From positions 186,001 to 250,000 of the forward strand of contig NZ_JHXD01000002.1 in the NCBI RefSeq assembly GCF_000687715.1: 64,000 bases of DNA. Direction: 5' to 3'. Positions 1 to 7,787 of the stretch are shown in pieces. Both the position numbers and the translations under genes were made by a program. Below the pieces are notes generated by a model. It was not told the DNA's origin, did no database searches, and saw nothing but the letters and a program-made list of their open reading frames with translations. How positions within the stretch are numbered: position 1 is the stretch's first letter; every line of letters starts with the position of its first letter. Origin of the DNA: Xylanibacter ruminicola Ga6B6 (lineage in GTDB: Bacteria > Bacteroidota > Bacteroidia > Bacteroidales > Bacteroidaceae).

Positions 1-897
1 ACAGGTACACCTAATAGTTGGAATAACAGCGATACATCGCTCGAACTCTCTAATGGTGGTGACGATGTTTACGAGAATCCTGTTTTCAAAGTGCTGATTC
101 CTGCTACTGGAAGCGATATTAGCTTCAAAGTAACACCAAAGTCGGGTCTCGGTGGCGATTGGAGCAAGTGTCTCACTGCATCTGATACCGAGGGTAAGTT
201 TGCTACAAATAATGCAGGCACCGACTTGAAGATTCCTCATGTTGAAGGAGCTAAGTTCTATCGCGTAGAGTTTAATATGCTCGACCAGACCTGGAAGTAC
301 GAGGCACTGAGCTTCGGAGAGTATTTCTACGAGATTGGTAACGAAAGTGGTTGGGGAACCTCTCATGCACTCTTTGGTGGTGCTGGCAATGGTAAGTACC
401 TGGGCTACTACTATTTGGACGGTGAGTTCAAGTTCAAGCCAAATGCCGACAACTGGGACAATGATTTGGAGTATGTAAGTGGCGACTCTATGAGCGGAAC
501 ACTGCAGTCAACAGGTGGTCCTAACTGTCCTGATCCAGGTGCAGGCTTCTATCAGATCAACCTCGATGCTGGCGCTATGAACTATAGTCTTACCAAGGTT
601 GATGTCATCAGTATCATCGGCGACTTCAATGGTTGGGGTGCTGATGTGGATATGACCTACAACAAGGAAGCTGGCTGTTGGGAGGCTACTGCCGAGGTTA
701 ACACCAATGGATTCAAGTTCCGCATGAACCACGATTGGGCAATCAGTTGGGGTGGTGCTAATGGCAATGGTAAGCTTTACGATAACCTGACTCAGAACGA
801 TGGTGCCAATATCATCGTCGATGCTGCAGGTACCTATAAGTTCCAGCTCTATCTTAGCTGCGAGGGTCAGAATAAGGTTGTTATTACCAAACAGTAA
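1..897 (+). CDS. SusE/SusF-type outer-membrane starch-binding protein, 3' part
   Basis: The reading frame is open from base 1, so the start, signal peptide and lipobox lie outside the window; 298 residues are visible. The last ~95 residues form a compact beta-sandwich module beginning with a GDFNGWG motif and ending shortly after a KFQLYLSCEG segment, the layout of the C-terminal starch-binding domains of SusE/SusF. An earlier module precedes it. Such proteins are surface lipoproteins that hold starch near a SusC/D transporter. The gene directly downstream is an alpha-amylase, which fits a starch locus. I cannot decide between SusE and SusF from this fragment. A strong terminator follows the stop codon. 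Confidence 0.8.
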   Translation, partial: TGTPNSWNNSDTSLELSNGGDDVYENPVFKVLIPATGSDISFKVTPKSGLGGDWSKCLTASDTEGKFATNNAGTDLKIPHVEGAKFYRVEFNMLDQTWKYEALSFGEYFYEIGNESGWGTSHALFGGAGNGKYLGYYYLDGEFKFKPNADNWDNDLEYVSGDSMSGTLQSTGGPNCPDPGAGFYQINLDAGAMNYSLTKVDVISIIGDFNGWGADVDMTYNKEAGCWEATAEVNTNGFKFRMNHDWAISWGGANGNGKLYDNLTQNDGANIIVDAAGTYKFQLYLSCEGQNKVVITKQ

Positions 898-943
898 GCA
901 CGATTTCGTGCAACCGATTGCATAAGATAACGTGCATAAAATG

Positions 944-975
944 AGCCGCTTGGAGAATAACCAAGCGGCTTTTTT
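944..975 (+). terminator. Intrinsic terminator after the SusE/F-like gene
   Basis: A perfect 10-bp stem (AGCCGCTTGG / CCAAGCGGCT) with a 7-nt loop is followed directly by a run of T. It ends the upstream transcript just before the amylase promoter. Confidence 0.9.
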
Positions 976-977
976 CA

Positions 978-985
978 TATCTTTG
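978..985 (+). promoter_or_regulatory. Bacteroidota -7 box for the alpha-amylase
   Basis: TATCTTTG matches TAnnTTTG and lies 34 bp before the amylase start. The -33 element would fall inside the terminator stem (TTGG at 950-953), so only the -7 box is convincing. Confidence 0.55.
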
Positions 986-1019
986 CAGCAAAATCAATAA
1001 TACAGATAACTAAAAGAGC

Positions 1020-3059
1020 ATGATGAGAAGACTTTACGCCACATGGATATTTTGTTTGGTAGCTGTTGCTGCCATGGCTCAGGGCTGGCCCAAGGATTAT
1101 AGCGGTGTAATGCTGCAGGGATTCTTCTGGGATAGTTATAACGACTCGCAGTGGACTCGTTTGGAGAAACAGGCTGATGATCTGGCTCCCTATTTTTCAC
1201 TGGTGTGGATACCCCAGAGCGGAAACTGTGGCGGACAGTCGATGGGCTACGACGATCTGTATTGGTTTACCAATTATAACAGCTCGTTTGGTAACGAGGC
1301 TGAATTGCGCTCAATGATTAAAACCTTTAAGGCAAAAGGTATCGGTACCATTGCCGATGTGGTGATTAACCATCGTCGTAATGTGTCATCATGGACCGAT
1401 TTCCCTGCTGAGACCTATAATGGTGTAACTTATCAGCTTACGTATAACGATATCTGTAGCGACGATGAGGCTGCTAAGAATGGTCATCAGGTTGGTCCTA
1501 ATAAAGATACTGGCGAAGGTTGGGATGGCATGCGCGATTTGGATCACATGAGTGAGAATGTGCAAACCAACGTAAAAGCTTATCTCAAGTTCCTGCTCAA
1601 CGATCTGGGGTACACAGGTTTCCGTTACGATATGGTAAAAGGCTATGCCGGCATGTACACCAAGATGTATAACGAGGACAGCAAACCCTCCTTCTCTGTA
1701 GGTGAATGTTGGGATGCCAGTAAGGTGATACAGGACTGGATTGATGCGGCTGGTAAGACAAGTGCTGCGTTCGATTTCCAGTTCCGTTATACCGTTCGTA
1801 ATGCCATCAATAACAACGACTGGACCATGCTGGATAAGGATAATGGTTCTTATACGAAGGATAAGGTAGAATACCGCAACTATCCGCTCATTAGCAAAAA
1901 ATATGAGAATGCAAATTATAGTAGGTATGCTGTTACATTCGTTGAGAATCACGATACCGAGAAGCGTGCTAATGCCGCTCAGGATCCTATCAAGAAGGAT
2001 ACCTTGGCTGCCAATGCCTATTTGTTGGCTATGCCTGGCACACCTTGTGTATTCCTGACGCATTGGAAAGCCTATAAACAGGATATTAAGTCGATGATTG
2101 ATGTACGCAAGTTGGCTGGCATCACTAATACCAGCAGCTATAGCAATCTGCGTAGTAACAAAGATTATTATGTAAACAGCATCGAGGTGGACGGCAAAGA
2201 TCGTTTGTTGGTGATTGTAGGTAATAACACTAAGGGCTATGAGCCAAAAGCCAATGAGTGGCAAGAGGTGCTCTCGGGTTATAAATATAAGTATTTCTTA
2301 TCAAGATCACTGGAAACGGCTTTTGCTGACAAGGCATCGGGTGAGTACGACGAGGCCTTTAAGGTAAAGCTGATAGCTGTTTCGGCCGATGATAATGCTC
2401 AGTTAGTTTATACTCTCGATGGTTCTGAGCCTACAGCCAACAGCGCCAAGGTGGCCAATGGTACCAGCATTGATATTACTGCCGACTGCACGTTGAAGGT
2501 GGCCCTGTTGGTGGGCAGCACCGTGAAGGGCGTGACTACTCGTAACTATACATTTAATACATTCGAGAAGCAGGAGATAACCATCTATGTAAATGCTGAA
2601 AAAGTAAACTGGAGTACCATTAACTTCTGGAGTTGGGGCGGCGATGGTAGTCATGCACCTGCGAGCGGCAATTGGCCTGGTGATAAGGTGAGTGCAACAA
2701 CCACCATCGATGGTAAGAAATGGTTCAGCAAGAAGTTCACCATCAATAGTAGCGACGATGCCATCAGTTTCGTATTCAGCACAGGTTCGGGCAGTCCGCA
2801 AACAGTGGATGTAACAGATATTTCGCAGACCAGCTATTTCGAGATTTCATCAGATAAGGATGGCGAAAAGTATAAGGTAAACAATGTTACTGGCAGCTAC
2901 ACAGGCATTCGGGCTATTAGTACTGAGAAGCTGGGTGAGGTGAAGATTTACACACTTGATGGTCGATTGGTTAAGACGGCTAAGAAGGGTAGCGATGCCC
3001 TCAGCGGACTGGCCAAGGGCATCTATATTGTTAATAAGCAGAAGTTCATAGTAAGATAG
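1020..3059 (+). CDS. Secreted GH13 alpha-amylase with C-terminal sorting tail
   Basis: This is a glycoside hydrolase family 13 enzyme that cleaves alpha-1,4 bonds in starch. A signal peptide covers about residues 1-20 (cleavage near AMA|Q, no lipobox, unlike SusG). The four GH13 regions are visible: DVVINH at 113-118, the nucleophile D204 in FRYD, the acid/base E229 in GECW, and ENHD with D312. After the barrel come a beta domain and a starch-binding-like module (about 515-620). The last ~40 residues (VKIYTLDGR ... GLAKGIYIV) resemble a type A type IX secretion domain. The stop lies only 4 bp from the stop of the convergent GT2 gene. The start codon is doubled (ATGATG), so 1023 is equally possible. 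Confidence 0.93.
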   Translation: MMRRLYATWIFCLVAVAAMAQGWPKDYSGVMLQGFFWDSYNDSQWTRLEKQADDLAPYFSLVWIPQSGNCGGQSMGYDDLYWFTNYNSSFGNEAELRSMIKTFKAKGIGTIADVVINHRRNVSSWTDFPAETYNGVTYQLTYNDICSDDEAAKNGHQVGPNKDTGEGWDGMRDLDHMSENVQTNVKAYLKFLLNDLGYTGFRYDMVKGYAGMYTKMYNEDSKPSFSVGECWDASKVIQDWIDAAGKTSAAFDFQFRYTVRNAINNNDWTMLDKDNGSYTKDKVEYRNYPLISKKYENANYSRYAVTFVENHDTEKRANAAQDPIKKDTLAANAYLLAMPGTPCVFLTHWKAYKQDIKSMIDVRKLAGITNTSSYSNLRSNKDYYVNSIEVDGKDRLLVIVGNNTKGYEPKANEWQEVLSGYKYKYFLSRSLETAFADKASGEYDEAFKVKLIAVSADDNAQLVYTLDGSEPTANSAKVANGTSIDITADCTLKVALLVGSTVKGVTTRNYTFNTFEKQEITIYVNAEKVNWSTINFWSWGGDGSHAPASGNWPGDKVSATTTIDGKKWFSKKFTINSSDDAISFVFSTGSGSPQTVDVTDISQTSYFEISSDKDGEKYKVNNVTGSYTGIRAISTEKLGEVKIYTLDGRLVKTAKKGSDALSGLAKGIYIVNKQKFIVR

Positions 3060-3063
3060 TTAG

Positions 3064-3846
3064 TTAGTATTTGAGAAACGCGCGGACGGCAAACCAACAG
3101 TGTAGTAGCAAGGTTTGCACGCGTCCGTAATGATGCTCCATCACTCGATATCGCTCCAATAGCGATTCGCGGTGGTGGAGTGTTGTTTGTCCCTCCTGGG
3201 TGTAGTAGGCCACTACCATATGCAGGTTCAGTAAGGGTACATTCTCCTTGGCGGCTGCTTTCATCACACGGATACACCAGTCAACATCGGCCGAGTAGCG
3301 GTATTGCATGTCGTAAGGTGTGGCAATGGCGAAGTCGGCACGGGCATAAAAAGCCTGATGACATACCAGCATGCCCTGGCGGAACGATTTCCATGTAAGG
3401 TGCTCGGGTGGTGCCAGTCGACGGTGGTGCAGAAAGTGCCCCTCGCCATCCACAATATCGGTATCGCCGTAAAGCACGGCAGGTGTGCCGCCGCTGGCGG
3501 TAACCTGCTGTACTATACGACTGGCTGTATTGAGCGAGGGGAGAAAATCGCCGGCATTCAGAAAACATACGTAATCGCCTGTGAGGCATCTCAGACCTTT
3601 GTTCATAGCATCGTAGATACCCTTGTCGGGCTCTGATGTTACTTGAATCTGATGGCCGTTTTCGGCTGCATTCGATTGGGCAATGTAGTCGTTCACCAGT
3701 TTCAGCGTATCGTCTGTCGATGCACCATCAATAATCAGGTGCTCTATGTTGGGATAATCCTGCTCAAGCACACTGTCGAGTGTACGTTTCAGCACCTTGG
3801 CTGCATTATAGGTAATGGTAACGTATGTAATCCGTATCTCACTCAT
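3064..3846 (-). CDS. Family 2 glycosyltransferase
   Basis: A 260-residue GT-A glycosyltransferase. The N-terminus (ITYVTITYNAAKVLKRTLDS) is the usual GT2 nucleotide-binding start, followed by IDGASTDDT near residue 40 and an acidic GDTDIVD stretch that would bind the metal-sugar nucleotide. There is no signal peptide, so it acts in the cytoplasm, probably adding a sugar to a lipid-linked surface polysaccharide. The frame is open further upstream, but I chose ATG at 3846 because the conserved N-terminus starts there and it lies 1 bp after the stop of the acetyltransferase gene. It is the last gene of a three-gene unit. The sugar specificity cannot be read from sequence. Confidence 0.88.
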   Translation of the reverse strand: MSEIRITYVTITYNAAKVLKRTLDSVLEQDYPNIEHLIIDGASTDDTLKLVNDYIAQSNAAENGHQIQVTSEPDKGIYDAMNKGLRCLTGDYVCFLNAGDFLPSLNTASRIVQQVTASGGTPAVLYGDTDIVDGEGHFLHHRRLAPPEHLTWKSFRQGMLVCHQAFYARADFAIATPYDMQYRYSADVDWCIRVMKAAAKENVPLLNLHMVVAYYTQEGQTTLHHRESLLERYRVMEHHYGRVQTLLLHCWFAVRAFLKY

Positions 3847-3847
3847 A

Positions 3848-4426
3848 TTATAATTCAATCTTACAGTTCTGTCCGTCTTTCTTAACGATGTAGGTGGGAT
3901 TGCCGATAACGGTGCAGTTGTCGGGTACGTTCTTGGATACCACGGCGCCGGCACCGATGGTTACATGGTTGCCGATGGTGATGCCGCCAAAAACGGTGGC
4001 GCCGGTAAATATCTTCACATCATCACCGATGATGGGACGCTGCATCTTGCCGTCGTTGCCTAATGTTACCAGCTGCAGACAATAGAAATTGCTACCTATA
4101 CGCTCAGCATTCAGGTAGGTGGCGTAGTTGTGCTCAAAGTGGGCACCAGGTCCGATGCTTGGGCACCAGATGTGGAGCGTAGGATCGGGGGGAAGCATCC
4201 ATTTGATGAATACCGATACATACTCGCCCAAGCGGTAATAAAACAGGTTGCGGAATACCTTCTGACGGGTGCATACTTTGATAAAGGCACCTATGCCACT
4301 GCCATCGGCAGAGTACTTCTCTAAATCGGGGGCTATCTTACTGCGATTCGCCATATATAATATGATATGTGGAATCATGCGCAGGGTTGAGGCCGAGAGT
4401 ATCACGGCTTGAGTCAATGGATTCAT
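3848..4426 (-). CDS. Hexapeptide-repeat acetyltransferase, serine acetyltransferase-like
   Basis: A 192-residue protein of the left-handed beta-helix acyltransferase superfamily. The C-terminal half carries hexapeptide turns (IGDDVKIFTGATVFGG, ITIGNHVTIGAGAVV, then NVPDNCTVIGNPTYIV), which form the acetyl-CoA-binding coil. The overall form resembles CysE-like enzymes. The setting between two glycosyltransferases argues for O-acetylation of a surface sugar rather than cysteine synthesis. Its ATG overlaps the stop of the upstream GT4 gene in an ATGA (4423-4426), a sign of translational coupling. Confidence 0.85.
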   Translation of the reverse strand: MNPLTQAVILSASTLRMIPHIILYMANRSKIAPDLEKYSADGSGIGAFIKVCTRQKVFRNLFYYRLGEYVSVFIKWMLPPDPTLHIWCPSIGPGAHFEHNYATYLNAERIGSNFYCLQLVTLGNDGKMQRPIIGDDVKIFTGATVFGGITIGNHVTIGAGAVVSKNVPDNCTVIGNPTYIVKKDGQNCKIEL

Positions 4427-5697
4427 ATCTTGTAATGCTTGTAGGCCATAGCCTGATTATACACTTCGATATATCTCGAGGCCACACTGCGCTGCGAGTA
4501 GTTCATGTTGACCTGATGTACGGCTTGCTGAGAGAGTTGCGCATAGTCGGTGTTATTGAGTACCCAGTTGATACCTGTAGCCAGATCGTCGGCGTCGCGG
4601 AAACGGGCCACATAGCCGTTTTTCTGATGGTCGATCATCTCGGGGATACCGCCCACCCTGAATCCTACGCAGGGTACTCCGCAGGCCATGGCTTCCATGA
4701 TGGTGTTAGGCAGATTGTCTTCAAGCGATGGCAGCACAAACACGTCGGCTGCATTGTAAACATCCACAATGCGTTTCTCATCGTTTACATAGCCTAACGG
4801 ATAAACGGGCAGTGCCAACTGGGGAGCTACATCCTCCGAGTGTCCGCCTAAGATGGCTATCACCGTGTTTTCGCGTGCTTCTGGATGCTGTTCTGCTAAG
4901 CGGTTGATGGCATCGGTAAAGTAGGCCATGCCCTTGCGGTCGTCGGTAACACGTTGCGACACAAACAGTATGATGCGCTTATCGGTTGGCAGCTCCAAAC
5001 GCTGACGGGCCTGCTGCTTATCTTCGGGGTGGTAGATGTGCGTATCAATTGGGTTGGGTACGCTGCAGATATGCTGCCCCTGTAACAGCGCACTCTTCTT
5101 GGCCTCGCCTTCTAACCACTTACTGCAGGCCACAAACGATATGTGATGCTCACTCAGTATCTTTTGTTTCTGGTTCCAGATTGCGGTCGAAAGGTCGTTC
5201 GCTGAGCCGCCACCAGGCAACAGCTGACATTGTTTGCAAGTGGTTTTAAAGTAACCGCATCCACGGGTATAATGGCAGATACCAGTGGCTGGCCAGATGT
5301 CGTGCATGGTCCATACCACAGGTTTGCCGCTACGCAGAATCTTACGGATGCTGTTGAGCGACAGCATGCCCTGATTAATCCAGTGCAAGTGGATGATATC
5401 GGCCTCTTGGAATTCGCGCATGTTGGTGATGTCGGTTCCTGCATTGGCGATGTCGATTTCAAACAGGTGCTGCTTGCTAAAGTGCAGATGGCAGAATACC
5501 ACCAGTCGCTCCCACAGGAAATGCCAACGCTTCATAGGCGACTTGGTGAGTTGGGCTACCGTCAGGGTATCCGATTCCTTATCGCGTACCAGCATCTTGG
5601 CTTTTACACCACTATTATTAAGAGCTTTCATCAGGCGGTTGGCTGCTACGGCAGCCCCGCCTGTACGTTCGCTTGTATTTACTATGAGTATTTTCAT
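4423..5697 (-). CDS. Family 4 glycosyltransferase
   Basis: A 424-residue GT-B glycosyltransferase. The N-terminal Rossmann half starts MKILIVNTSERTGGAAVAAN. The C-terminal half has the GT4 signature: LPSLEDNLPNTIMEAMACG, with the two glutamates seven residues apart, then VGGIPEMI. It would transfer a sugar from a nucleotide donor in the cytoplasm. I chose ATG at 5697, not the longer frame to 5784, because the conserved start is there and a promoter (-7 box 5717-5724) lies just upstream. It leads a GT4-acetyltransferase-GT2 operon, probably a fragment of exopolysaccharide or O-antigen synthesis. Confidence 0.9.
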   Translation of the reverse strand: MKILIVNTSERTGGAAVAANRLMKALNNSGVKAKMLVRDKESDTLTVAQLTKSPMKRWHFLWERLVVFCHLHFSKQHLFEIDIANAGTDITNMREFQEADIIHLHWINQGMLSLNSIRKILRSGKPVVWTMHDIWPATGICHYTRGCGYFKTTCKQCQLLPGGGSANDLSTAIWNQKQKILSEHHISFVACSKWLEGEAKKSALLQGQHICSVPNPIDTHIYHPEDKQQARQRLELPTDKRIILFVSQRVTDDRKGMAYFTDAINRLAEQHPEARENTVIAILGGHSEDVAPQLALPVYPLGYVNDEKRIVDVYNAADVFVLPSLEDNLPNTIMEAMACGVPCVGFRVGGIPEMIDHQKNGYVARFRDADDLATGINWVLNNTDYAQLSQQAVHQVNMNYSQRSVASRYIEVYNQAMAYKHYKI

Positions 5698-5716
5698 GCC
5701 TTTAATTTTCTCGCCA

Positions 5717-5747
5717 CAAAGGTACAATAAGTTTTTGTTAAAACCAA
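5717..5747 (-). promoter_or_regulatory. Promoter of the GT4-acetyltransferase-GT2 operon
   Basis: Read on the minus strand, TACCTTTG (5717-5724) is a perfect TAnnTTTG -7 box and TTG (5745-5747) sits 20 bp upstream as the -33 element. The distance to the GT4 start is about 20 bp. Confidence 0.7.
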
Positions 5748-5839
5748 GTGAAAATACGTAAATATATGTTGTGTTCGTGCACAAAGATTGATATAAATCA
5801 AGATTAACGTGTAATTATACACTTAAAACGCAGAAAAAC

Positions 5840-5870
5840 TTGTGAGATTCGAAAAAACGTCGTACCTTTG
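5840..5870 (+). promoter_or_regulatory. Strong promoter with no downstream ORF
   Basis: TTG (5840-5842) and TACCTTTG (5863-5870) are 20 bp apart, the optimal Bacteroidota spacing. The context CGTACCTTTGCACCC is that of very active housekeeping promoters. It points into a stretch without coding capacity that ends in terminators. Confidence 0.75.
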
Positions 5871-5876
5871 CACCCG

Positions 5877-6047
5877 TCAAAAGGTTAATAGATTAGATTG
5901 TTTTAGGTTAGTAGTAATATTTATAGTTTTAGGTTTTTAGTTATTGGTAAAAGAAAGTTTTCAACAGTGGGATAACTGGAGGTCGCTGTGAAGCTCCCTT
6001 TTAAACTTTCAAATTTTTGGCCCTTGTGGGCTGAAAATTTCTTTTTT
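5877..6047 (+). ncRNA. Candidate small RNA of about 170 nt, unidentified
   Basis: The transcript would start about 7 nt after the -7 box and end at a hairpin plus T-run (6011-6047). No ORF of note exists on this strand. Internal structure includes a pairing between GAAAGTTT (near 5954) and AAACTTTC (6003-6010), with an inner GGGA/TCCC pair, and a direct repeat of GTTTTAGGTT in the 5' half. The size and independent transcription would suit 6S RNA or the Bacteroidales-1 type RNA, but I cannot match either consensus by eye, so the identity is open. Confidence 0.6.
6011..6047 (+). terminator. Intrinsic terminator of the candidate small RNA
   Basis: A 13-bp imperfect stem (AAATTTTTGGCCC / GGGCTGAAAATTT) with loop TTGT is followed by CTTTTTTAT. 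Confidence 0.8.
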
Positions 6048-6082
6048 ATACGAAAAGGATTTTTAGTTAAACATAGGCTTTT

Positions 6083-6123
6083 GTGATGCCACAGCTCGTG
6101 AGGGTTGTGGCATCACTCTTTTT
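6083..6123 (+). terminator. Second intrinsic terminator, plus orientation
   Basis: An 11-bp perfect stem GTGATGCCACA / TGTGGCATCAC is followed by TCTTTTTAT on the plus strand. On the minus strand there is no T-run, so it seems to back up the small-RNA terminator. It ends at the ispF stop. Confidence 0.75.
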
Positions 6124-6601
6124 ATGCCTTTTCAATCAGCACCACAGCATAAGCCGAGATACCTTCTTCGCGACCTGTAAAGCCGAGTTTCTCGGTGGTG
6201 GTAGCTTTGATTGAGATATCATCCTCGTCGCAACCAATCACCTGCGCCATGCAGGCTTTCATCTCGGGTATGTGTGGGTTCATCTTGGGACGCTCGGCGC
6301 AGATGGTGGCATCAATGTTCACCAGCTTATAGCCTTTGGTAGCTATCAGCTCGATGGTCTTCTTCAAGATAACCTTACTATCCATACCGTCTGTAAACTC
6401 AGCAGTGTCTGGGAAGTGGTAGCCGATGTCACGCATATTGGCTGCACCCAATAGCGCATCGCACACTGCATGCAACAGCACGTCGGCATCGCTGTGACCT
6501 AACAATCCCTTACTATGTTCTAACTTAATACCGCCCATCCAAAGGTCGCGGCCCTCTACTAACTGATGGACATCAAAGCCCATACCAACTCTAATCTTCA
6601 T
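6122..6601 (-). CDS. ispF: 2-C-methyl-D-erythritol 2,4-cyclodiphosphate synthase
   Basis: IspF closes CDP-ME 2-phosphate into MEcPP, with loss of CMP, in the MEP route to isoprenoids; it is a cytoplasmic trimer. The 159-residue length is normal. The metal ligands D10 and H12 (GFDVH) and H44 (in GHSDADVLLHA) are present, as is the later KATTTEKLGFTGREEGI signature. It is the last gene of a minus-strand run behind FAH-porU-porV, 30 bp after porV. Co-transcription with secretion genes has no obvious functional reason. Confidence 0.97.
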   Translation of the reverse strand: MKIRVGMGFDVHQLVEGRDLWMGGIKLEHSKGLLGHSDADVLLHAVCDALLGAANMRDIGYHFPDTAEFTDGMDSKVILKKTIELIATKGYKLVNIDATICAERPKMNPHIPEMKACMAQVIGCDEDDISIKATTTEKLGFTGREEGISAYAVVLIEKA

Positions 6602-6631
6602 AACTATTAATTATCAATTGTCAATTATCAA

Positions 6632-7783
6632 CTATCTGCGGAACAGATCTTTTATTCCGTCCATATCAAATGTCAACGAGAAACGTAGCGTCTGGTCGAG
6701 TGGATTGCTACGTGCTGTCGAAATCACGTAGCCCACATCCAGCGAGAAAACGTTCATCTTAAAGCCGCCACCCACGGTAAAATACTTCAGGTTACCTTTC
6801 GACTCGGCCTGATGGTGGTAGCCGGCGCGCAGCGAAAACTGATCGTGGTACACGTACTCAGCACCTACGCTCCATTGTATCTCCTTCAACTCTTCGCTCA
6901 ATCCGCCAGGGGCATCGCCAAAACTCTTGAAGATACCGCTGATGGCACTGATGTCGCTATACTCGCGGCGCACGCGGTCCTGGTAGTCGCTGTTCGATTC
7001 GCCCTCTTCCTGTCGGGGCACGGTGGGCACCAGTAGTTTGTTGGCATCGGCGGCTATCGAAAAGCGGTTGTACTCGTCGATGGGCACCATGAGCGAGGCA
7101 CCAAGGCGCAGGTTGGCGGGCAGGAACTGACTCTCGTCGTCGCCGTAGTAACTAATCTTACTACCTATGTTCGACATGTTCAATCCAATGCCCAACTGGC
7201 ACTCTCTGCTGCCCAGCATCACGTAGTTGTTATAGTACATCGCCAGGTCGGCAGCAAAGGCCGAGGCGGGTTTCGAGTCTTCGCTATAGTCGTAGCGCAG
7301 GTCGCTGTATATCCAGCGGATAGCGGCAGCCAACGAGAACTTCTCGCTCAGCATCATCGAATAAGCCACATCAAACGACATCTCGTAGGGTTTTACCGTC
7401 ATGCCATCGTTGGCAAATACCTCGCCAAGTGAGAAATAGCGCAGCGAACCGCTGATGGCCGAATAGTCGCCAATGCGGTAGTATCCAGCCAGATAGGCCA
7501 GGTCGATATCATTTACCAACTGGCGCAGCCATGGGGTATAGTTCAAGGCTATACCGGCTCGACTGATGCAGAAAGGGTATTTGGCGGGGTTCCAATACTG
7601 TGAGTTCACATCGGGATCGGTGGCCACACCCACATCACCCATACCGGCGCCACGGGCATCGGGGGCTATCGTCTGCGATATCACGGCATGCTCTACGGGG
7701 TTGAACATCGCGTTCTTCTCGTCCTGAGCCGAAGCGTGTAAAGGTAGAAGGGTAAGAAGGTAAATAAAGAATTTTTTCTTCAT
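6632..7783 (-). CDS. porV: Type IX secretion outer-membrane protein PorV
   Basis: PorV (LptO) is a 14-strand FadL-like barrel that shuttles type IX cargo from the translocon to the PorU sortase on the cell surface. The 383-residue protein has a signal peptide (cleavage after HASAQ), the typical N-terminal segment ISQTIAPDARGAGMGDVGVATDPD followed by SQYWNPAKYPF, and alternating barrel strands ending in an aromatic strand and RR. It starts 4 bp after the porU stop, so the two are co-translated, as in other T9SS bacteria. No other T9SS core gene (porK-N, sprA) is in the window. Confidence 0.93.
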   Translation of the reverse strand: MKKKFFIYLLTLLPLHASAQDEKNAMFNPVEHAVISQTIAPDARGAGMGDVGVATDPDVNSQYWNPAKYPFCISRAGIALNYTPWLRQLVNDIDLAYLAGYYRIGDYSAISGSLRYFSLGEVFANDGMTVKPYEMSFDVAYSMMLSEKFSLAAAIRWIYSDLRYDYSEDSKPASAFAADLAMYYNNYVMLGSRECQLGIGLNMSNIGSKISYYGDDESQFLPANLRLGASLMVPIDEYNRFSIAADANKLLVPTVPRQEEGESNSDYQDRVRREYSDISAISGIFKSFGDAPGGLSEELKEIQWSVGAEYVYHDQFSLRAGYHHQAESKGNLKYFTVGGGFKMNVFSLDVGYVISTARSNPLDQTLRFSLTFDMDGIKDLFRR

Positions 7784-7787
7784 ATGT

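Noticed and set aside
1389..2264. 291-residue minus-strand ORF inside the amylase
   Set aside because: It is a shadow of a confident GH13 gene, with no recognisable domain.
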